A stretch of DNA of 64,000 bases from Bacillus piscicola. Lineage in GTDB: Bacteria; Bacillota; Bacilli; Bacillales; Marinococcaceae. The notes beneath the pieces were generated by a model. It was not told the origin of the DNA. It did not search any database and saw only the letters and a program-made list of their open reading frames with translations. Positions 40,934 to 55,548 of this stretch are shown here, piece by piece; positions within the stretch are counted from its first letter, which is position 1; every line of letters starts with the position of its first letter. The stretch covers positions 186,001 to 250,000 of the forward strand of contig NZ_JAJJJF010000003.1 in assembly GCF_022458745.1 (NCBI RefSeq), given 5' to 3'. A program made the position numbers and the translations under genes.

Positions 40934-42367
40934 TTATCGTGCTTCCATGCCATCCAAAATCAATTTATTCACCATTTGCGGATTCGCTTTCCCTTTGGTT
41001 TCTTTCATTACTTGTCCGACAAGAAAACCGAGCGCTTTATCCTTTCCGTTCTTATAGTCTTCAATTGATTGTGGATTGTTATCCAATATCTCGTCTACAA
41101 TCTTTTTCAATTCCCCTTCATCGGAGATCTGGACGAGTCCCTTTTCTTTGACAATTTGTTCCGGATCTCCGCCTTTTTCCATGAGTTCCGTGAAGACTTT
41201 TTTAGCAATTTTGCTGGATATCGTTCCTTTTTCTATAAGTTGGATAAGCTTCGCCAAGCTGTCCGGTGTTAGGGCAATATCCTTCATTTCCTGGGCATTG
41301 GCATTCATATAGGCATTCACTTCACCCATGAGCCAGTTGGCTGCCTGCTTTGGATCTGCTCCTTGGTTAATACTTTCCTGGAAAAAGTCTGACATATCCT
41401 TCGATTGGGTGATGACACCGGCATCGTATTCCGATAAATCATAATCTGCCATGTAACGGGCTTTGCGCGCGTCTGGAAGCTCCGGGATCTGTTCCTTGAT
41501 CTTCTGTTTCCAGCTATCATCAATATAAAGGGAAACAAGGTCTGGCTCTGGGAAGTAGCGGTAGTCATCTGAACCCTCTTTTACACGCATCAGGATTGTT
41601 TCTTTTTTCGCATCGTCCCAGCGCCGGGTCTCTTGAAGAATTTCACCGCCTGAGAGTAATTCTTGTTCCTGGCGCTTTTCTTCAAACTCCAAGCCTTTTT
41701 GGACATTTGCGAAAGAGTTTAAGTTTTTCAGCTCGGCTTTCGTGCCAAATTCTTCTTGACCCGCTGGCTTCAATGAAATGTTGGCATCACAACGCAGCGA
41801 TCCTTCTTCCATCTTACAATCTGATACTTCCGTGTACTGCAGAATTGCCTTTAGTTTCTCTAAATACGCATATGCTTCGTCCGGAGTAGAAATATCAGGC
41901 TCAGAAACGATCTCAATCAGCGGCGTACCGGCACGGTTGAAATCAACGAGGGAATGCTCCCCGTATTCATCATGAGTTAACTTACCCGCATCTTCTTCCA
42001 TATGTATGCGGGTAATCCCGATTTTTTTCTTATAGCCATTCACTTCTATTTCAATCCAGCCATTCTCACCGATTGGCTTGTCAAATTGCGAGATTTGGTA
42101 AGCTTTCGGGTTGTCTGGATAAAAATAGTTTTTACGGTCAAATTTCGTCTCTTCCGCTACCTCACAATTCAAGGCGAGCGCTGCTTTCATGGCATAGTTA
42201 ACAGCTTGTTCATTCAGAACTGGCAGCACACCAGGGTGACCTAGACAAATCGGGCATGTGTGTGTGTTTGGCGGGGCTCCGAATTCGGTGGAACAGCCGC
42301 AGAAGATCTTCGTGTTTGTTTTTAGTTCAGAGTGCACTTCTAATCCGATTACCGTATCAAATTTCAC
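40934..42367 (-). CDS. gatB: Asp-tRNA(Asn)/Glu-tRNA(Gln) amidotransferase subunit B
   Basis: A 477-residue GatB, the kinase/transamidase subunit that activates mischarged t[22 protein letters not shown] begins the cradle domain, [16 protein letters not shown] and [19 protein letters not shown] follow, and a C-terminal YqeY-like tail ([16 protein letters not shown]) binds tRNA. Start is GTG with GGGGGG upstream. Last gene of gatC-gatA-gatB, 14 bases after gatA. Confidence 0.96.
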   Translation of the reverse strand: MKFDTVIGLEVHSELKTNTKIFCGCSTEFGAPPNTHTCPICLGHPGVLPVLNEQAVNYAMKAALALNCEVAEETKFDRKNYFYPDNPKAYQISQFDKPIGENGWIEIEVNGYKKKIGITRIHMEEDAGKLTHDEYGEHSLVDFNRAGTPLIEIVSEPDISTPDEAYAYLEKLKAILQYTEVSDCKMEEGSLRCDANISLKPAGQEEFGTKAELKNLNSFANVQKGLEFEEKRQEQELLSGGEILQETRRWDDAKKETILMRVKEGSDDYRYFPEPDLVSLYIDDSWKQKIKEQIPELPDARKARYMADYDLSEYDAGVITQSKDMSDFFQESINQGADPKQAANWLMGEVNAYMNANAQEMKDIALTPDSLAKLIQLIEKGTISSKIAKKVFTELMEKGGDPEQIVKEKGLVQISDEGELKKIVDEILDNNPQSIEDYKNGKDKALGFLVGQVMKETKGKANPQMVNKLILDGMEAR

Positions 42368-42381
42368 TTTCTTTTCCCCCC

Positions 42382-43839
42382 TTACAATTCCGGTTTTTCT
42401 TTGTGATGATCAGTCGCCTGTTCATAGGCGTGCGCCGTACGGTAAATGGTACCTTCCGCAAACGGTTTCGCGATAATTTGCAATCCAACCGGAAGTCCTC
42501 CTGAAAATCCACATGGTACCGAGATTGCCGGGACTCCAGCTAAGTTCACCGGTATTGTCAAAATATCATTGGCATACATCGTGAGTGGATCGTCCAGTTT
42601 CTCACCGACTTTAAAGGCGGTCGTCGGTGCGGTTGGTCCGATTACAACGTCATAGTTTTCCCAAATTTTATCAAAATCCTGTTTGATTAATGTTCTTACT
42701 TTTTGGGCCTTTTTGTAATACGCGTCATAATAACCGGAGCTTAGCGCGAAAGTCCCAAGCATAATACGCCGCTTTACTTCATCACCGAATCCTTGGCTGC
42801 GTGTTTCTTTGTACATATCAATAAGATTCGTTGCACTTTCTGCACGCACACCGTAACGAACGCCGTCAAAGCGCGCCAAGTTCGCGGATGCTTCCGAAGA
42901 GGCGAGCAAATAATAGGCAGCCACTGCGTACTGGGAATGCGGGAGTGACACTTCTTCCCAAACCGCTCCTTGGTCTTCCAGTACTTTTAACGCATCAAGT
43001 ACTCGGCTTTTTACATCTTCCGCTACGCCTTCGCCTAAGTATTCTTTCGGAACGGCAATGCGGAGGCCTTTCACGTCACCCGTCAAGGAAGCTAGATAAT
43101 CAGGTACCTCGACATTCGCAGAAGTGGAATCAAGCTCTGAATGGCCGGCTATTTCACCGAGAACGAGTGCATTATCCTCGACAGTTCGTGTTAATGGCCC
43201 GATTTGGTCAAGCGAAGAAGCAAACGCCACAAGACCAAACCGGGAAACACGTCCGTATGTCGGTTTCAAACCGACGACGCCACAGTATGACGCCGGTTGG
43301 CGAATCGAACCGCCTGTATCAGAGCCAAGCGCAAAAGCGACTTCACCCGCGGCTACTGCTGCGGCCGAACCGCCGCTTGAACCGCCAGGCACATGATCCA
43401 AGCTCCAAGGGTTTTTCGTCGTTTGGAAGCTGGAATTCTCATTCGAGGATCCCATGGCAAATTCGTCCATGTTTAACTTCCCGATTGTAATGGACTCAGC
43501 ATGCTGTAACTTGTCAATCACTGTCGCATCATGAAGCGGTTCAAAATTTGATAGAAGCTGGCTGGCGCAAGTTGTCGTGAGACCGCGTGTCACTATATTA
43601 TCTTTGATTCCGGCAGGCAGACCAAACAGCATTCCTCTTGTGTCTTCTTGTTCGAGCGCTTCATCCAGCTTTTTCGCATGGGCTTTGGCTGCTTCTTCAT
43701 TCAAGGTAAGAAACGCCTGCACCTTATCATCTACCTCTTGAATCCGCGTATAAGAAGCGTCTACTAGTTCAGACACTTTTAATTCTCTATCGTGAAGCTT
43801 CTTATGTAATGATGAAAAGCTTTCTTCTAAAATAGACAT
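42382..43839 (-). CDS. gatA: Asp-tRNA(Asn)/Glu-tRNA(Gln) amidotransferase subunit A
   Basis: A 485-residue amidase-signature enzyme that hydrolyses glutamine and supplies ammonia to GatB. Ser-Ser-Lys triad: Lys in GIKDNIV, Ser in [13 protein letters not shown] and Ser in [12 protein letters not shown]. It is 15 bases after gatC. A long antisense frame over it is a by-product of its base composition. Confidence 0.96.
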   Translation of the reverse strand: MSILEESFSSLHKKLHDRELKVSELVDASYTRIQEVDDKVQAFLTLNEEAAKAHAKKLDEALEQEDTRGMLFGLPAGIKDNIVTRGLTTTCASQLLSNFEPLHDATVIDKLQHAESITIGKLNMDEFAMGSSNENSSFQTTKNPWSLDHVPGGSSGGSAAAVAAGEVAFALGSDTGGSIRQPASYCGVVGLKPTYGRVSRFGLVAFASSLDQIGPLTRTVEDNALVLGEIAGHSELDSTSANVEVPDYLASLTGDVKGLRIAVPKEYLGEGVAEDVKSRVLDALKVLEDQGAVWEEVSLPHSQYAVAAYYLLASSEASANLARFDGVRYGVRAESATNLIDMYKETRSQGFGDEVKRRIMLGTFALSSGYYDAYYKKAQKVRTLIKQDFDKIWENYDVVIGPTAPTTAFKVGEKLDDPLTMYANDILTIPVNLAGVPAISVPCGFSGGLPVGLQIIAKPFAEGTIYRTAHAYEQATDHHKEKPEL

Positions 43840-43854
43840 GTCTTACTCCCTCCT

Positions 43855-44145
43855 TTACTCTAGCACAGATGGTACTTTTACTTGACCGTCTTCTTGGTCT
43901 GGCGCATTTTTAAGCGCTGTTTCCTGATCAAAAGACGGACGCTCTTCATCTTCACGAAGTACGTTTTTAATATCAAGGACGTGGGTGGTAGGTTCCACTC
44001 CATCCGTATCGAGTTCGTTTAACTGTTCGGCAAATCCAATAATCGCGTCCAGTTGTTCGGTAAATGTATCCACATCTTCTTCTGTTACCGATAGACGAGC
44101 CAAATGAGCCACGTGCTTCACCTGCTCTTTAGTAATTCTAGCCAT
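43855..44145 (-). CDS. gatC: Asp-tRNA(Asn)/Glu-tRNA(Gln) amidotransferase subunit C
   Basis: A 96-residue GatC, which wraps around and stabilises Gat[21 protein letters not shown] and [13 protein letters not shown] are family motifs. Start ATG at 44145 follows GGAGGTGACCGGC; an upstream in-frame start at 44190 has no ribosome site. First gene of gatCAB. Confidence 0.95.
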   Translation of the reverse strand: MARITKEQVKHVAHLARLSVTEEDVDTFTEQLDAIIGFAEQLNELDTDGVEPTTHVLDIKNVLREDEERPSFDQETALKNAPDQEDGQVKVPSVLE

Positions 44146-44240
44146 GCCGGTCACCTCCACTAAAGTTTGACAATACATTGATAATACCAAATTAGAAAAA
44201 GAGGGGCAATACAGAAAGCTGAAGCGCTTCCTGCCGCCTC

Positions 44241-45443
44241 TTAATACACATGGACGTACGGATCTTCTCCTGGTTCTTTGACGACGAGCGCTTCCTGTCC
44301 GGCGGTCGATGAGATGTTGATTTCAATATCGAGTTCTGCTGGAAAACGCTGTTCCACGCGGTCCGTCACATGCTGCGTAAACGCGATCACTTCCGTCTTA
44401 CTGTAGAATGTAATCGGAATTGTTAACGTTAAGCGTTTTAACTCTTGATTTTGATAATATCCTTCACCGACAACACCGACATAGTTTTCAAAGAATTGAT
44501 TGATATCCTCTTTAAACTGATTAAACATTTCCGCGTCTTCGCGCTGTTCTTCCGTAGCTGATTGGGAAGGGAACAACAAGTGAGTTTCGTTAATTGACTG
44601 CCAATTCCCAATGTCGCTTTTAGGCTTCGCAGTCGCAGTTGAGATAAAAGACCCCGGCACGACGGATTCGCGTGGGTTTTCACGAAAAATCGCAAAGATA
44701 ACAGGAACATTGGCAAGCGCCCCTTCTTCCCGTTCTTTGCTGCGTAATCGTTCAAGAACTTTCTCAGCTATTTTCTTTCCTTCTTCCAGGCTTGTTTCTT
44801 TTGGAATCTCTTCTTCAAGCCACGGACCATACGTGCCGTCTTCATTCTTTTGGCGGAAGTAATACACACTGTTCATCGAGAGGCCAATGACCATTCCACC
44901 TACACGGAACGTACCATCATCACTTTTCACAACGTAATTATGCTCCAGGATGTTCGATAAGACGCGCGGCTGTGAACGTTCGCGCTGCTCAAAACTCTCG
45001 CCGTTCCCAAGAGCTGGATTAAGCCCAAGCGGATTGCTGCTTCCATCCTCTTCTCCACTCGCTTCCTTGTACCTCATCAGCCAATGATTTAGCTCATTTT
45101 TTTCGATAAATTGTCCATCTCTAAAAAAATAATTCTCCTGATCAAATTCTTCTGAAGCAATTTCCTGCATCCCGACTTCTAAACGCTCTAAGTCGAGGCG
45201 GTTATAGATAACGTCGTTGTTAAAACCACGCGTTACACCATGAATATATTTACCGTCCTGAAGAATACTCCGGTAATAATGGTCGAGGCTCGGGATCTCC
45301 GGACTCACTTCTACCTTCTGCTCTTCCGTACCGTCCTCTTTCTGGTCAATGTCCACACCTTCTTCTTTCGGTTCCCAACCAGGAATACACCCTGTTAAAA
45401 AAAGGAAAGAAGACAATGCTGCTATTCCCGTTTTTCTCCACAT
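44241..45443 (-). CDS. CamS family sex-pheromone-type lipoprotein
   Basis: A 400-residue lipoprotein; [11 protein letters not shown] is the lipobox. The mature part ([20 protein letters not shown] and the [16 protein letters not shown] region) matches CamS/YerH, a conserved Bacilli family; in some cocci its signal peptide is processed into a sex pheromone. The function in Bacillus is unknown. It sits between ligA and gatC as yerH does in B. subtilis. Confidence 0.9.
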   Translation of the reverse strand: MWRKTGIAALSSFLFLTGCIPGWEPKEEGVDIDQKEDGTEEQKVEVSPEIPSLDHYYRSILQDGKYIHGVTRGFNNDVIYNRLDLERLEVGMQEIASEEFDQENYFFRDGQFIEKNELNHWLMRYKEASGEEDGSSNPLGLNPALGNGESFEQRERSQPRVLSNILEHNYVVKSDDGTFRVGGMVIGLSMNSVYYFRQKNEDGTYGPWLEEEIPKETSLEEGKKIAEKVLERLRSKEREEGALANVPVIFAIFRENPRESVVPGSFISTATAKPKSDIGNWQSINETHLLFPSQSATEEQREDAEMFNQFKEDINQFFENYVGVVGEGYYQNQELKRLTLTIPITFYSKTEVIAFTQHVTDRVEQRFPAELDIEINISSTAGQEALVVKEPGEDPYVHVY

Positions 45444-45473
45444 CGCGATTACTCCTCGTTCCAGTCCTCGTTG

Positions 45474-49768
<4,295 letters not shown>

Positions 49769-49828
49769 AACACCATCACTCCGAACATAGGTTCTTTATG
49801 TGAGTATACATTATTTTCACCTGCATGG

Positions 49829-50518
49829 CTACTCGCCTTTCACTGCATGAACTGTGGAAAGGGCTGCTTTTATATCGTGATAAATAACATTGCCAACTAC
49901 GACTGTGTCCGCGTAAGCAGCCATCTCTCTTGCCTGCTCGGCCTTCTCAATTCCGCCCCCATAAAACAAGCGGGCATCTTTTAATACATCAGATGCCGCT
50001 TTAACAACAGCAGTGTCCCCATATGTACCACTGTATTCGATATAAAAGACAGGAAGATGAAAAAGACGGTCAGCAAGAAGGGCACTTGCCTGCACGTCCT
50101 CACGCTCAAGTGCTGTGTCCGCTTTCGTCAATTCAGCGACTTTCGCTTCTTTGTTCAACACACAATACCCTTCCGTAATAATTTCGTCCCAATCCATCAT
50201 CGTACCATATTCCTTTAAAGCTTGCCGGTGCATGCCTGTTATCCAGCGAGGGTCTCCTGCGTTTAACACCGTAGGAATTAGAAAGTAATCAAATCCCGGC
50301 GTTATCGATTCCAAATTAGAAATTTCAAGCGCACATGCTACCGAGTACCGGCGGATTCGCGCCAAAAGCGCCAACGTGTTATCTAATGTCACGTTGTCAC
50401 TCCCGCCGACGATAATCGCATCCGTCCCTGATTCACAGAGAGCTTCTAAGTCTGTACTTGTGATTTCTTTCGCCGGGTCAAGTTTAAAAGCATGACGCCA
50501 CTCTGTATAGGAAAGCAT
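49829..50518 (-). CDS. pcrB: Heptaprenylglyceryl phosphate synthase PcrB
   Basis: A 229-residue TIM-barrel prenyltransferase that joins heptaprenyl diphosphate to sn-glycerol-1-phosphate. [46 protein letters not shown] and LFYGGGI fit the family. It precedes pcrA by 60 bases in the conserved pcrB-pcrA-ligA order. Confidence 0.94.
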   Translation of the reverse strand: MLSYTEWRHAFKLDPAKEITSTDLEALCESGTDAIIVGGSDNVTLDNTLALLARIRRYSVACALEISNLESITPGFDYFLIPTVLNAGDPRWITGMHRQALKEYGTMMDWDEIITEGYCVLNKEAKVAELTKADTALEREDVQASALLADRLFHLPVFYIEYSGTYGDTAVVKAASDVLKDARLFYGGGIEKAEQAREMAAYADTVVVGNVIYHDIKAALSTVHAVKGE

Positions 50519-50573
50519 AACTGAGCCTCCATTAGTACAAAAATCTTTAGTTTTCTCGACAACTTATTATAAC

Positions 50574-50623
50574 AAAAAAACTGGCCTCTAGTGATAGATG
50601 AAACAGATCACCTTAGAGGTCAG
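50574..50623 (-). terminator. Terminator between yerC and pcrB
   Basis: On the minus strand CTGACCTCTAAGGTGAT pairs with ATCACTAGAGGCCAG and is followed by TTTTTTTG. Confidence 0.88.
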
Positions 50624-50639
50624 TTCGCCGTTGTTTCTG

Positions 50640-50942
50640 TTACTTTTGTTCCTGTTCATTAAGCCTTGTAAAGACGAGCTGATAGCTGTCGTTCCCATAA
50701 TGGAGGCAGCGCTTCACACGAGATATCGTTGCGGTACTCGCTCCTGTCTCTGTTTCGATCTTCTGATACGTGTACCCCTCTTGAAGCATTCTAGCGACTT
50801 CGAGACGCTGGGCAAGCGACTGTATTTCATTAATTGTGCATAAATCATCAAAGAACTCATAACATTCGTCAACATTACGAAGGGACAAAATGGCTTGAAA
50901 TAGCTGATCTAATTCTTTACCTCTCAACTTGTCAATTTGCAT
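50640..50942 (-). CDS. yerC: YerC/YecD family TrpR-like protein
   Basis: A 100-residue helical DNA-binding protein of the TrpR/YerC family: LDQLFQAILSLRNVDECYEF, then EIQSLAQRLEVARMLQEG and the recognition region YQKIETETGASTATISRVKR. Its target is not known. Start ATG at 50942 with GAGGTG upstream. It lies 10 bases after yerB. Confidence 0.92.
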   Translation of the reverse strand: MQIDKLRGKELDQLFQAILSLRNVDECYEFFDDLCTINEIQSLAQRLEVARMLQEGYTYQKIETETGASTATISRVKRCLHYGNDSYQLVFTRLNEQEQK

Positions 50943-50952
50943 AGACCGCACC

Positions 50953-52017
50953 TCACTTTATGCTCACGCTTTCGGTTAACCCGGGATGAAGAGGGACAAC
51001 ATTGATCCACGTTTTCCCAGGAATAAAAGCTATTTCCATCCCATCTTTTTCAGGGAGAATTCTGCCCTCTTTGTTTACCCAGTCTACTCGCAATGCTTCA
51101 CCGTTTTGAAGCAAAACGCCTTGTCCTCCGCTCGTCAAATCAATATTACGACGTCCTTTTTCATCGATCACTTGATGAGATGCTTCGATAATAAAAACGT
51201 TATCAGCCGTCACTTGTGCTTGTGATAATTTGTCAAGAGAAGCCTTTTGATTACTTGCTCTTTCGTAATGCGCTTCATCTCGATTATATTGATACTGAAC
51301 TGCATACCGGTCTCCGTATCGAATGTCGGCCGTTTCACCGCTTTCCCTCTGAAAAGAGCGAGCGGAATCTTCTTCCACAAACGAAACCTGCGGAATGTCG
51401 CCTTCCATATCATAGCCTTTGGTCTCCAGGCCTTCCCTTGCATCGCCATAAGATATGTACGAATTATGTGGGGCCTTGCGCTCGCTGGATCGTTTGAATA
51501 ACGTATTATCATGGTATAAGCCGTTCAAAAAAGGGACCGTTCCGCTTCCAAGAATCCGTTTTGCTTCCGGGCTCCAGCCGTGGATAACGAGCAATGCATC
51601 ATAACCCTGTGCTAACTGAATAAAGTAATCACGCGCACTTCTAACGGGGCCAATTTCAGTAGGCTGCTCACTCTGAAATAGCGCTAAAAACCGTGTCTGC
51701 TTTCCCTCTGTCAGCACCTCATACACAATATCCGCCTGGGCAATGCCACTTTGGGGACGAGCTGCTTCGTGATTATTAATCGTAACAGCAAAAGGCTGGA
51801 CCGGGGAAACTTCTTCTGTCGCTTCTCCCGTCAATGGATGTTGTTCGTCTAAAAGCGGCTCTTCCGGCTCGTTTACTGGCTTCTGGCTTTCCATGTTTAA
51901 TTCCTCTGCCATGTCTGTCTCTTCCGGCTCTGTGTCTGGTGGTTTTGAAGACGTACAAGCAGTTAAGAGAAGCACACTAAAACAAAGAGATAATCCAGTT
52001 ACTTGCCATCTTTTCAT
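50953..52017 (-). CDS. yerB: DUF3048 domain lipoprotein YerB
   Basis: A 354-residue lipoprotein: LCFSVLLLTA-C lipobox, an acidic linker, then a DUF3048 domain (PFAVTINNHEAARPQSGIAQ, IGPVRSARDYFI, and HNSYISYGDAREGLE). The function is unknown. It is placed as in B. subtilis between yerA and yerC. Confidence 0.92.
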   Translation of the reverse strand: MKRWQVTGLSLCFSVLLLTACTSSKPPDTEPEETDMAEELNMESQKPVNEPEEPLLDEQHPLTGEATEEVSPVQPFAVTINNHEAARPQSGIAQADIVYEVLTEGKQTRFLALFQSEQPTEIGPVRSARDYFIQLAQGYDALLVIHGWSPEAKRILGSGTVPFLNGLYHDNTLFKRSSERKAPHNSYISYGDAREGLETKGYDMEGDIPQVSFVEEDSARSFQRESGETADIRYGDRYAVQYQYNRDEAHYERASNQKASLDKLSQAQVTADNVFIIEASHQVIDEKGRRNIDLTSGGQGVLLQNGEALRVDWVNKEGRILPEKDGMEIAFIPGKTWINVVPLHPGLTESVSIK

Positions 52018-52090
52018 ATACCCATTCCTTTACCGGCGTAAAACGAAACGTCTAGCCATAGCATTTTGTCTCATAGCCTTCTTTAATAGT

Positions 52091-53830
52091 TTAACGCATG
52101 ACAGCGGGGAAGAGAACTGTTTTTTTGTGAACATCAAAAATCCCTTTCTGTGTCACTCTTACGTACGGAAGATGCGTAGACGACAGAAAATGCACACTGT
52201 AAATGGGATCTCGGTGGGAATATCCTCGTTCTCGCAACGCTTTATCCATTTTTTCATGTTCTTCGATCAGTTCTGGGAACGGTTTCACAGACATCGCACC
52301 GAACAGTGGTAGCGGTATGCTCGCGATCAGTTCTTCATTTTCGACTAAAAACATGCCTCCTCCTTGCTTCTTTAACTCTTGAAATGCTTTCCACAGGTCT
52401 TTTTTCTCCGTACCAATTAAAATAATATCTCCCGTGTTCGTCAAGGTAGAAGCGAAACCACCAATGTTTTTCGCAAAGCCTTTTATAACGGTGTTAATTC
52501 TCCATTTCCCATGGCGGTCGAGCATGACAAAGAAACACTCATCGTGATTTTCAGAGAGAATTTCATTTGTGACATCTACCCCAATTTGGTATGGCTTTAC
52601 AATAACAGAGTTAGTCAGTTCAATTCCGACCGGCATCGAAAAGTGGCTGTCCTCTTCCTTCAAATCCCAGTCATACTCATAAGGTCGTACATGATAGTCC
52701 TCCCACTTAAACGGAAGCTCTGGGTAATCCGCTTTTCCGTCACGCCACACCCACTTACCTTTTGCCATCACTGCTTCAGGGACCGGGTTCTCAGGAGATT
52801 CCAAAATGTTGAGATGTGCGATCCTTCCTGGTGCAATCATCCCTATTTGGTCGTCCATACGATAATGACGGGCAACATTATAACTTCCCATTTCATAAGC
52901 ATCGATCACCGGGACCCCTTTTTCAAGGGCAATGGCAATTGTTTTATCAATCATTCCATCCTTATAAAAAGCCGGTGTCGAACCATCTGTATTAAAAATA
53001 AACCTGCTGAAGTCCGTAACACCTGCATCTAACAGCTCTTCTAATATTTGCGGCAAATCCGGACGGATCGACGAATAGCGAAGCGACGTCGTCATTCCGA
53101 CATCGAGTCTGCGCAGCGCCTCTTCTCCGTTAATCGCTTCATGATCAGACGTTACCCCGAGAAGTGCCATCTGTGTCAATGTTCGTTCAGAAGCACCAGG
53201 AAAGTGTCCTTCAATCTGCTTATTCAGCTTTTTCGTGTACTGCATCCAGTGAAGAACAGTGTCGTCACCGGTCATTACTTTCGGCCACGAAGTCAGTTCG
53301 CCACCTTGAACGACGAGCGGATGCTCAAGCCACGCTTTCATTTCAGATGGAGAAAAGAGTTCATCCTCCTCCTCCATTTCCGTCTGGGCATCGTAGCGCG
53401 CCCACCAAAACATAGAGGTTGGCAGTTTGTCCAGCTCTTCAATCATTGAAAGCGCTTTCGTTTTTTCGACATTCAAAAAAAAGAGCATGTTATCATTCAT
53501 GAGTGTCGTCGTTCCTCTTTGCGACGCATATTCAGCTAAAGTGTGGGGATTATATAATTGAAACGGGTGTGCATGGGGTTCAATATATCCCGGGACAATA
53601 TACTTTCCCCGGCAGTCCACGATTTCCGTGCCTTCCGTTTTAGCCGGCAGCTTATCTCCAGCGTATAAAATACGGTCTTCATATATCCAAATATGGCCTT
53701 CAAGCCATGTTTTTCGGGCACTGCTTAAATAAGTTGCATGTTTTAATAAAATGGTTGGCGCCAATTCCCCGCGAATGATGGAAAGGTGCCGCCTTAACAT
53801 TTGTTTGCTCCAGTGAAACTGCGTATCCAT
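52091..53830 (-). CDS. yerA: Adenine deaminase-like amidohydrolase YerA
   Basis: A 579-residue amidohydrolase of the adenine deaminase family. The metal-binding HAHPF sits in VPGYIEPHAHPFQLYNPH; GVTSDHEAINGEEALRRL carries the His/Glu region and DQIGMIAPGRIAHLNIL the C-terminal return of the barrel; a C-terminal adenine-deaminase domain follows. YerA differs from the true adenine deaminase AdeC, so the substrate is uncertain. It lies next to the purine operon, which fits purine salvage. Confidence 0.87.
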   Translation of the reverse strand: MDTQFHWSKQMLRRHLSIIRGELAPTILLKHATYLSSARKTWLEGHIWIYEDRILYAGDKLPAKTEGTEIVDCRGKYIVPGYIEPHAHPFQLYNPHTLAEYASQRGTTTLMNDNMLFFLNVEKTKALSMIEELDKLPTSMFWWARYDAQTEMEEEDELFSPSEMKAWLEHPLVVQGGELTSWPKVMTGDDTVLHWMQYTKKLNKQIEGHFPGASERTLTQMALLGVTSDHEAINGEEALRRLDVGMTTSLRYSSIRPDLPQILEELLDAGVTDFSRFIFNTDGSTPAFYKDGMIDKTIAIALEKGVPVIDAYEMGSYNVARHYRMDDQIGMIAPGRIAHLNILESPENPVPEAVMAKGKWVWRDGKADYPELPFKWEDYHVRPYEYDWDLKEEDSHFSMPVGIELTNSVIVKPYQIGVDVTNEILSENHDECFFVMLDRHGKWRINTVIKGFAKNIGGFASTLTNTGDIILIGTEKKDLWKAFQELKKQGGGMFLVENEELIASIPLPLFGAMSVKPFPELIEEHEKMDKALRERGYSHRDPIYSVHFLSSTHLPYVRVTQKGIFDVHKKTVLFPAVMR

Positions 53831-53959
53831 TAAGTCACCACCTGCTTTCTAGTTGTTAAGTTTATCACAAATCCCTGTAATACTCTATGAAGATGAGCTG
53901 TTTCACAAAGTTTTAATAAGTTGTTCTGTAATTATTATTCTGTCTTTAAGGAGGGTATT

Positions 53960-54229
53960 ATGAAACCTAATATTGGCCTGTTAAACGCATACGTGCGCAT
54001 TGCGTGTGGCTTGACAATGATGGCTTGGTCCACACCGCACTTAACACGCTCCTACCGCTCAGGACGTCACCTTTTCTGTGTCATGATGGGTGCAATGAAA
54101 GTAGCTGAAGGGATTACCCGTTTTTGCCCACTGACCAAGATGATCAGCGACAGCTTCTCTCAGAAGGAAACCGAGTACACTGATTCTGATTATACTCATC
54201 ATGCCTCTGTTAATATGAATGATTTGTAG
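53960..54229 (+). CDS. DUF2892-like small membrane protein
   Basis: An 89-residue protein starting MKPNIGLLNAYVRIACGLTM and containing HLFCVMMGAMKVAEGITRFCP, which fits the DUF2892 (YgaP-like inner membrane) domain with a membrane hairpin. The start ATG at 53960 follows AAGGAGGG. It occupies the place of yezC between yerA and purD. The function is unknown. Confidence 0.82.
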   Translation: MKPNIGLLNAYVRIACGLTMMAWSTPHLTRSYRSGRHLFCVMMGAMKVAEGITRFCPLTKMISDSFSQKETEYTDSDYTHHASVNMNDL

Positions 54230-54233
54230 CATT

Positions 54234-54272
54234 AAAAAAGGATTCTGTCTCGAAGGACAGAATCCTTTTTTA
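54234..54272. terminator. Bidirectional terminator, end of the purine operon
   Basis: AAAAAAGGATTCTGTC pairs perfectly with GACAGAATCCTTTTTT around TCGAAG. It closes both the DUF2892 gene (+) and the purine operon (-). Confidence 0.95.
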
Positions 54273-54276
54273 ATTT

Positions 54277-55530
54277 TCATATTCGTTTTATTGCTCTGTC
54301 ACCGATGTCTTTGCGATAAAATACGTGTCGGTCATCGAGTTGCTCCAGCTTTTGATAAACAGCGGCTTGCGCTTCCTCCAGGGTGCTTGCTTTTTCTGCA
54401 GCAAGTAGGACTCGTCCCCCGGCTGTTACATATCCACCGTTCTTTCTGTCTGCCCCGGCAATAAATAAATACGCAGCGTCAGGAAGCATGCCGAGCTGCT
54501 TACCTTTTTCATATGGCCCGGGATAGCCTTTTGATGCAGCTACTACTCCTAATACCGCGTCATCTGACCACGTAAGGTCGGGTGTCTCCCCAGACAACAA
54601 GTCAAGAAGCACGACAGCAAGATCTGATTCTAATCGCGGCAGTACAACTTGGGCTTCCGGATCACCGAAACGAGCATTAAACTCAATAACCCGCGGCCCG
54701 GCTCCGGTCATCATCAGGCCGGCGTACAAAATACCGGTAAACGATCGCCCGTCTTTTACCATTCCTGAGGCAGCCGGCTGCAAGACTTCGCGAACAGCCT
54801 GGTCAATGTCTGCCTGGTCAAACTGTGGTACTGGGCTGTATGCACCCATCCCACCGGTATTTGGTCCTTTATCTCCGTCAAAGGCGCGTTTATGGTCTTG
54901 GGCGCCAACCATCGGCACCACCGTATCCCCGTGGACAAAAGCCATTAAAGACAGCTCTTCTCCTTCTAAATATTCCTCAATGACCACTTGTGCACCGGCA
55001 TCTCCGAATTTACTGTCTTTCAAAATGTCAGAAAGAGCTGCAATCGCTTCTTCTTCTGAAAAAGCGACAGTCACTCCTTTTCCAGCTGCCAGTCCGTCTG
55101 CTTTAATGACAATGGGCGCACCTTGTTGTTTCACATGAGTGACTGCTTCATCAAAGTCCGTAGTGACGAAATACGAACCGGACGGAATTTGGTAACGCTG
55201 CATAAACTCCTTCGCGAAAGACTTGCTTCCTTCAATCAACGCTGCCTCTTTAGTTGGTCCGAACACTCGCAGACCCGCCTCTTGAAAAACATTCACAATC
55301 CCAGCCAAAAGCGGAACTTCCGGGCCGACGACCGTTAAATCGATTGCTTGCTCTTGCGCAAATGTAGAAAGCCCCTTTAAATCTGCCTCATTAATAGAAA
55401 CAAGCTCCGCTACATTCTCCATCCCGGGGTTTCCGGGTGCAACATATACCTTGCTGACTACGGGGCTTTCAGAAAGCTTCCATGCTAACGCATGTTCACG
55501 CCCGCCGCTTCCTATGACCAAAACTTTCAC
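54277..55530 (-). CDS. purD: Phosphoribosylamine-glycine ligase
   Basis: A 417-residue ATP-grasp enzyme (GARS), second step of purine synthesis. KVLVIGSGGREHALAWKL, VIKADGLAAGKGVTV, EEYLEGEELS and RFGDPEAQVVLPRL are standard. I take the GTG at 55530, 8 bases after GGAGG; the ATG two codons earlier is too close to that site. Last gene of the operon. Confidence 0.95.
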   Translation of the reverse strand: MKVLVIGSGGREHALAWKLSESPVVSKVYVAPGNPGMENVAELVSINEADLKGLSTFAQEQAIDLTVVGPEVPLLAGIVNVFQEAGLRVFGPTKEAALIEGSKSFAKEFMQRYQIPSGSYFVTTDFDEAVTHVKQQGAPIVIKADGLAAGKGVTVAFSEEEAIAALSDILKDSKFGDAGAQVVIEEYLEGEELSLMAFVHGDTVVPMVGAQDHKRAFDGDKGPNTGGMGAYSPVPQFDQADIDQAVREVLQPAASGMVKDGRSFTGILYAGLMMTGAGPRVIEFNARFGDPEAQVVLPRLESDLAVVLLDLLSGETPDLTWSDDAVLGVVAASKGYPGPYEKGKQLGMLPDAAYLFIAGADRKNGGYVTAGGRVLLAAEKASTLEEAQAAVYQKLEQLDDRHVFYRKDIGDRAIKRI

Positions 55531-55548
55531 GTACATACCCTCCTTTCT

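Noticed and set aside
42831-43490. 219-codon frame opposite gatA
   Set aside because: Arginine/proline-rich, no family resemblance, wholly inside a well-supported gene.
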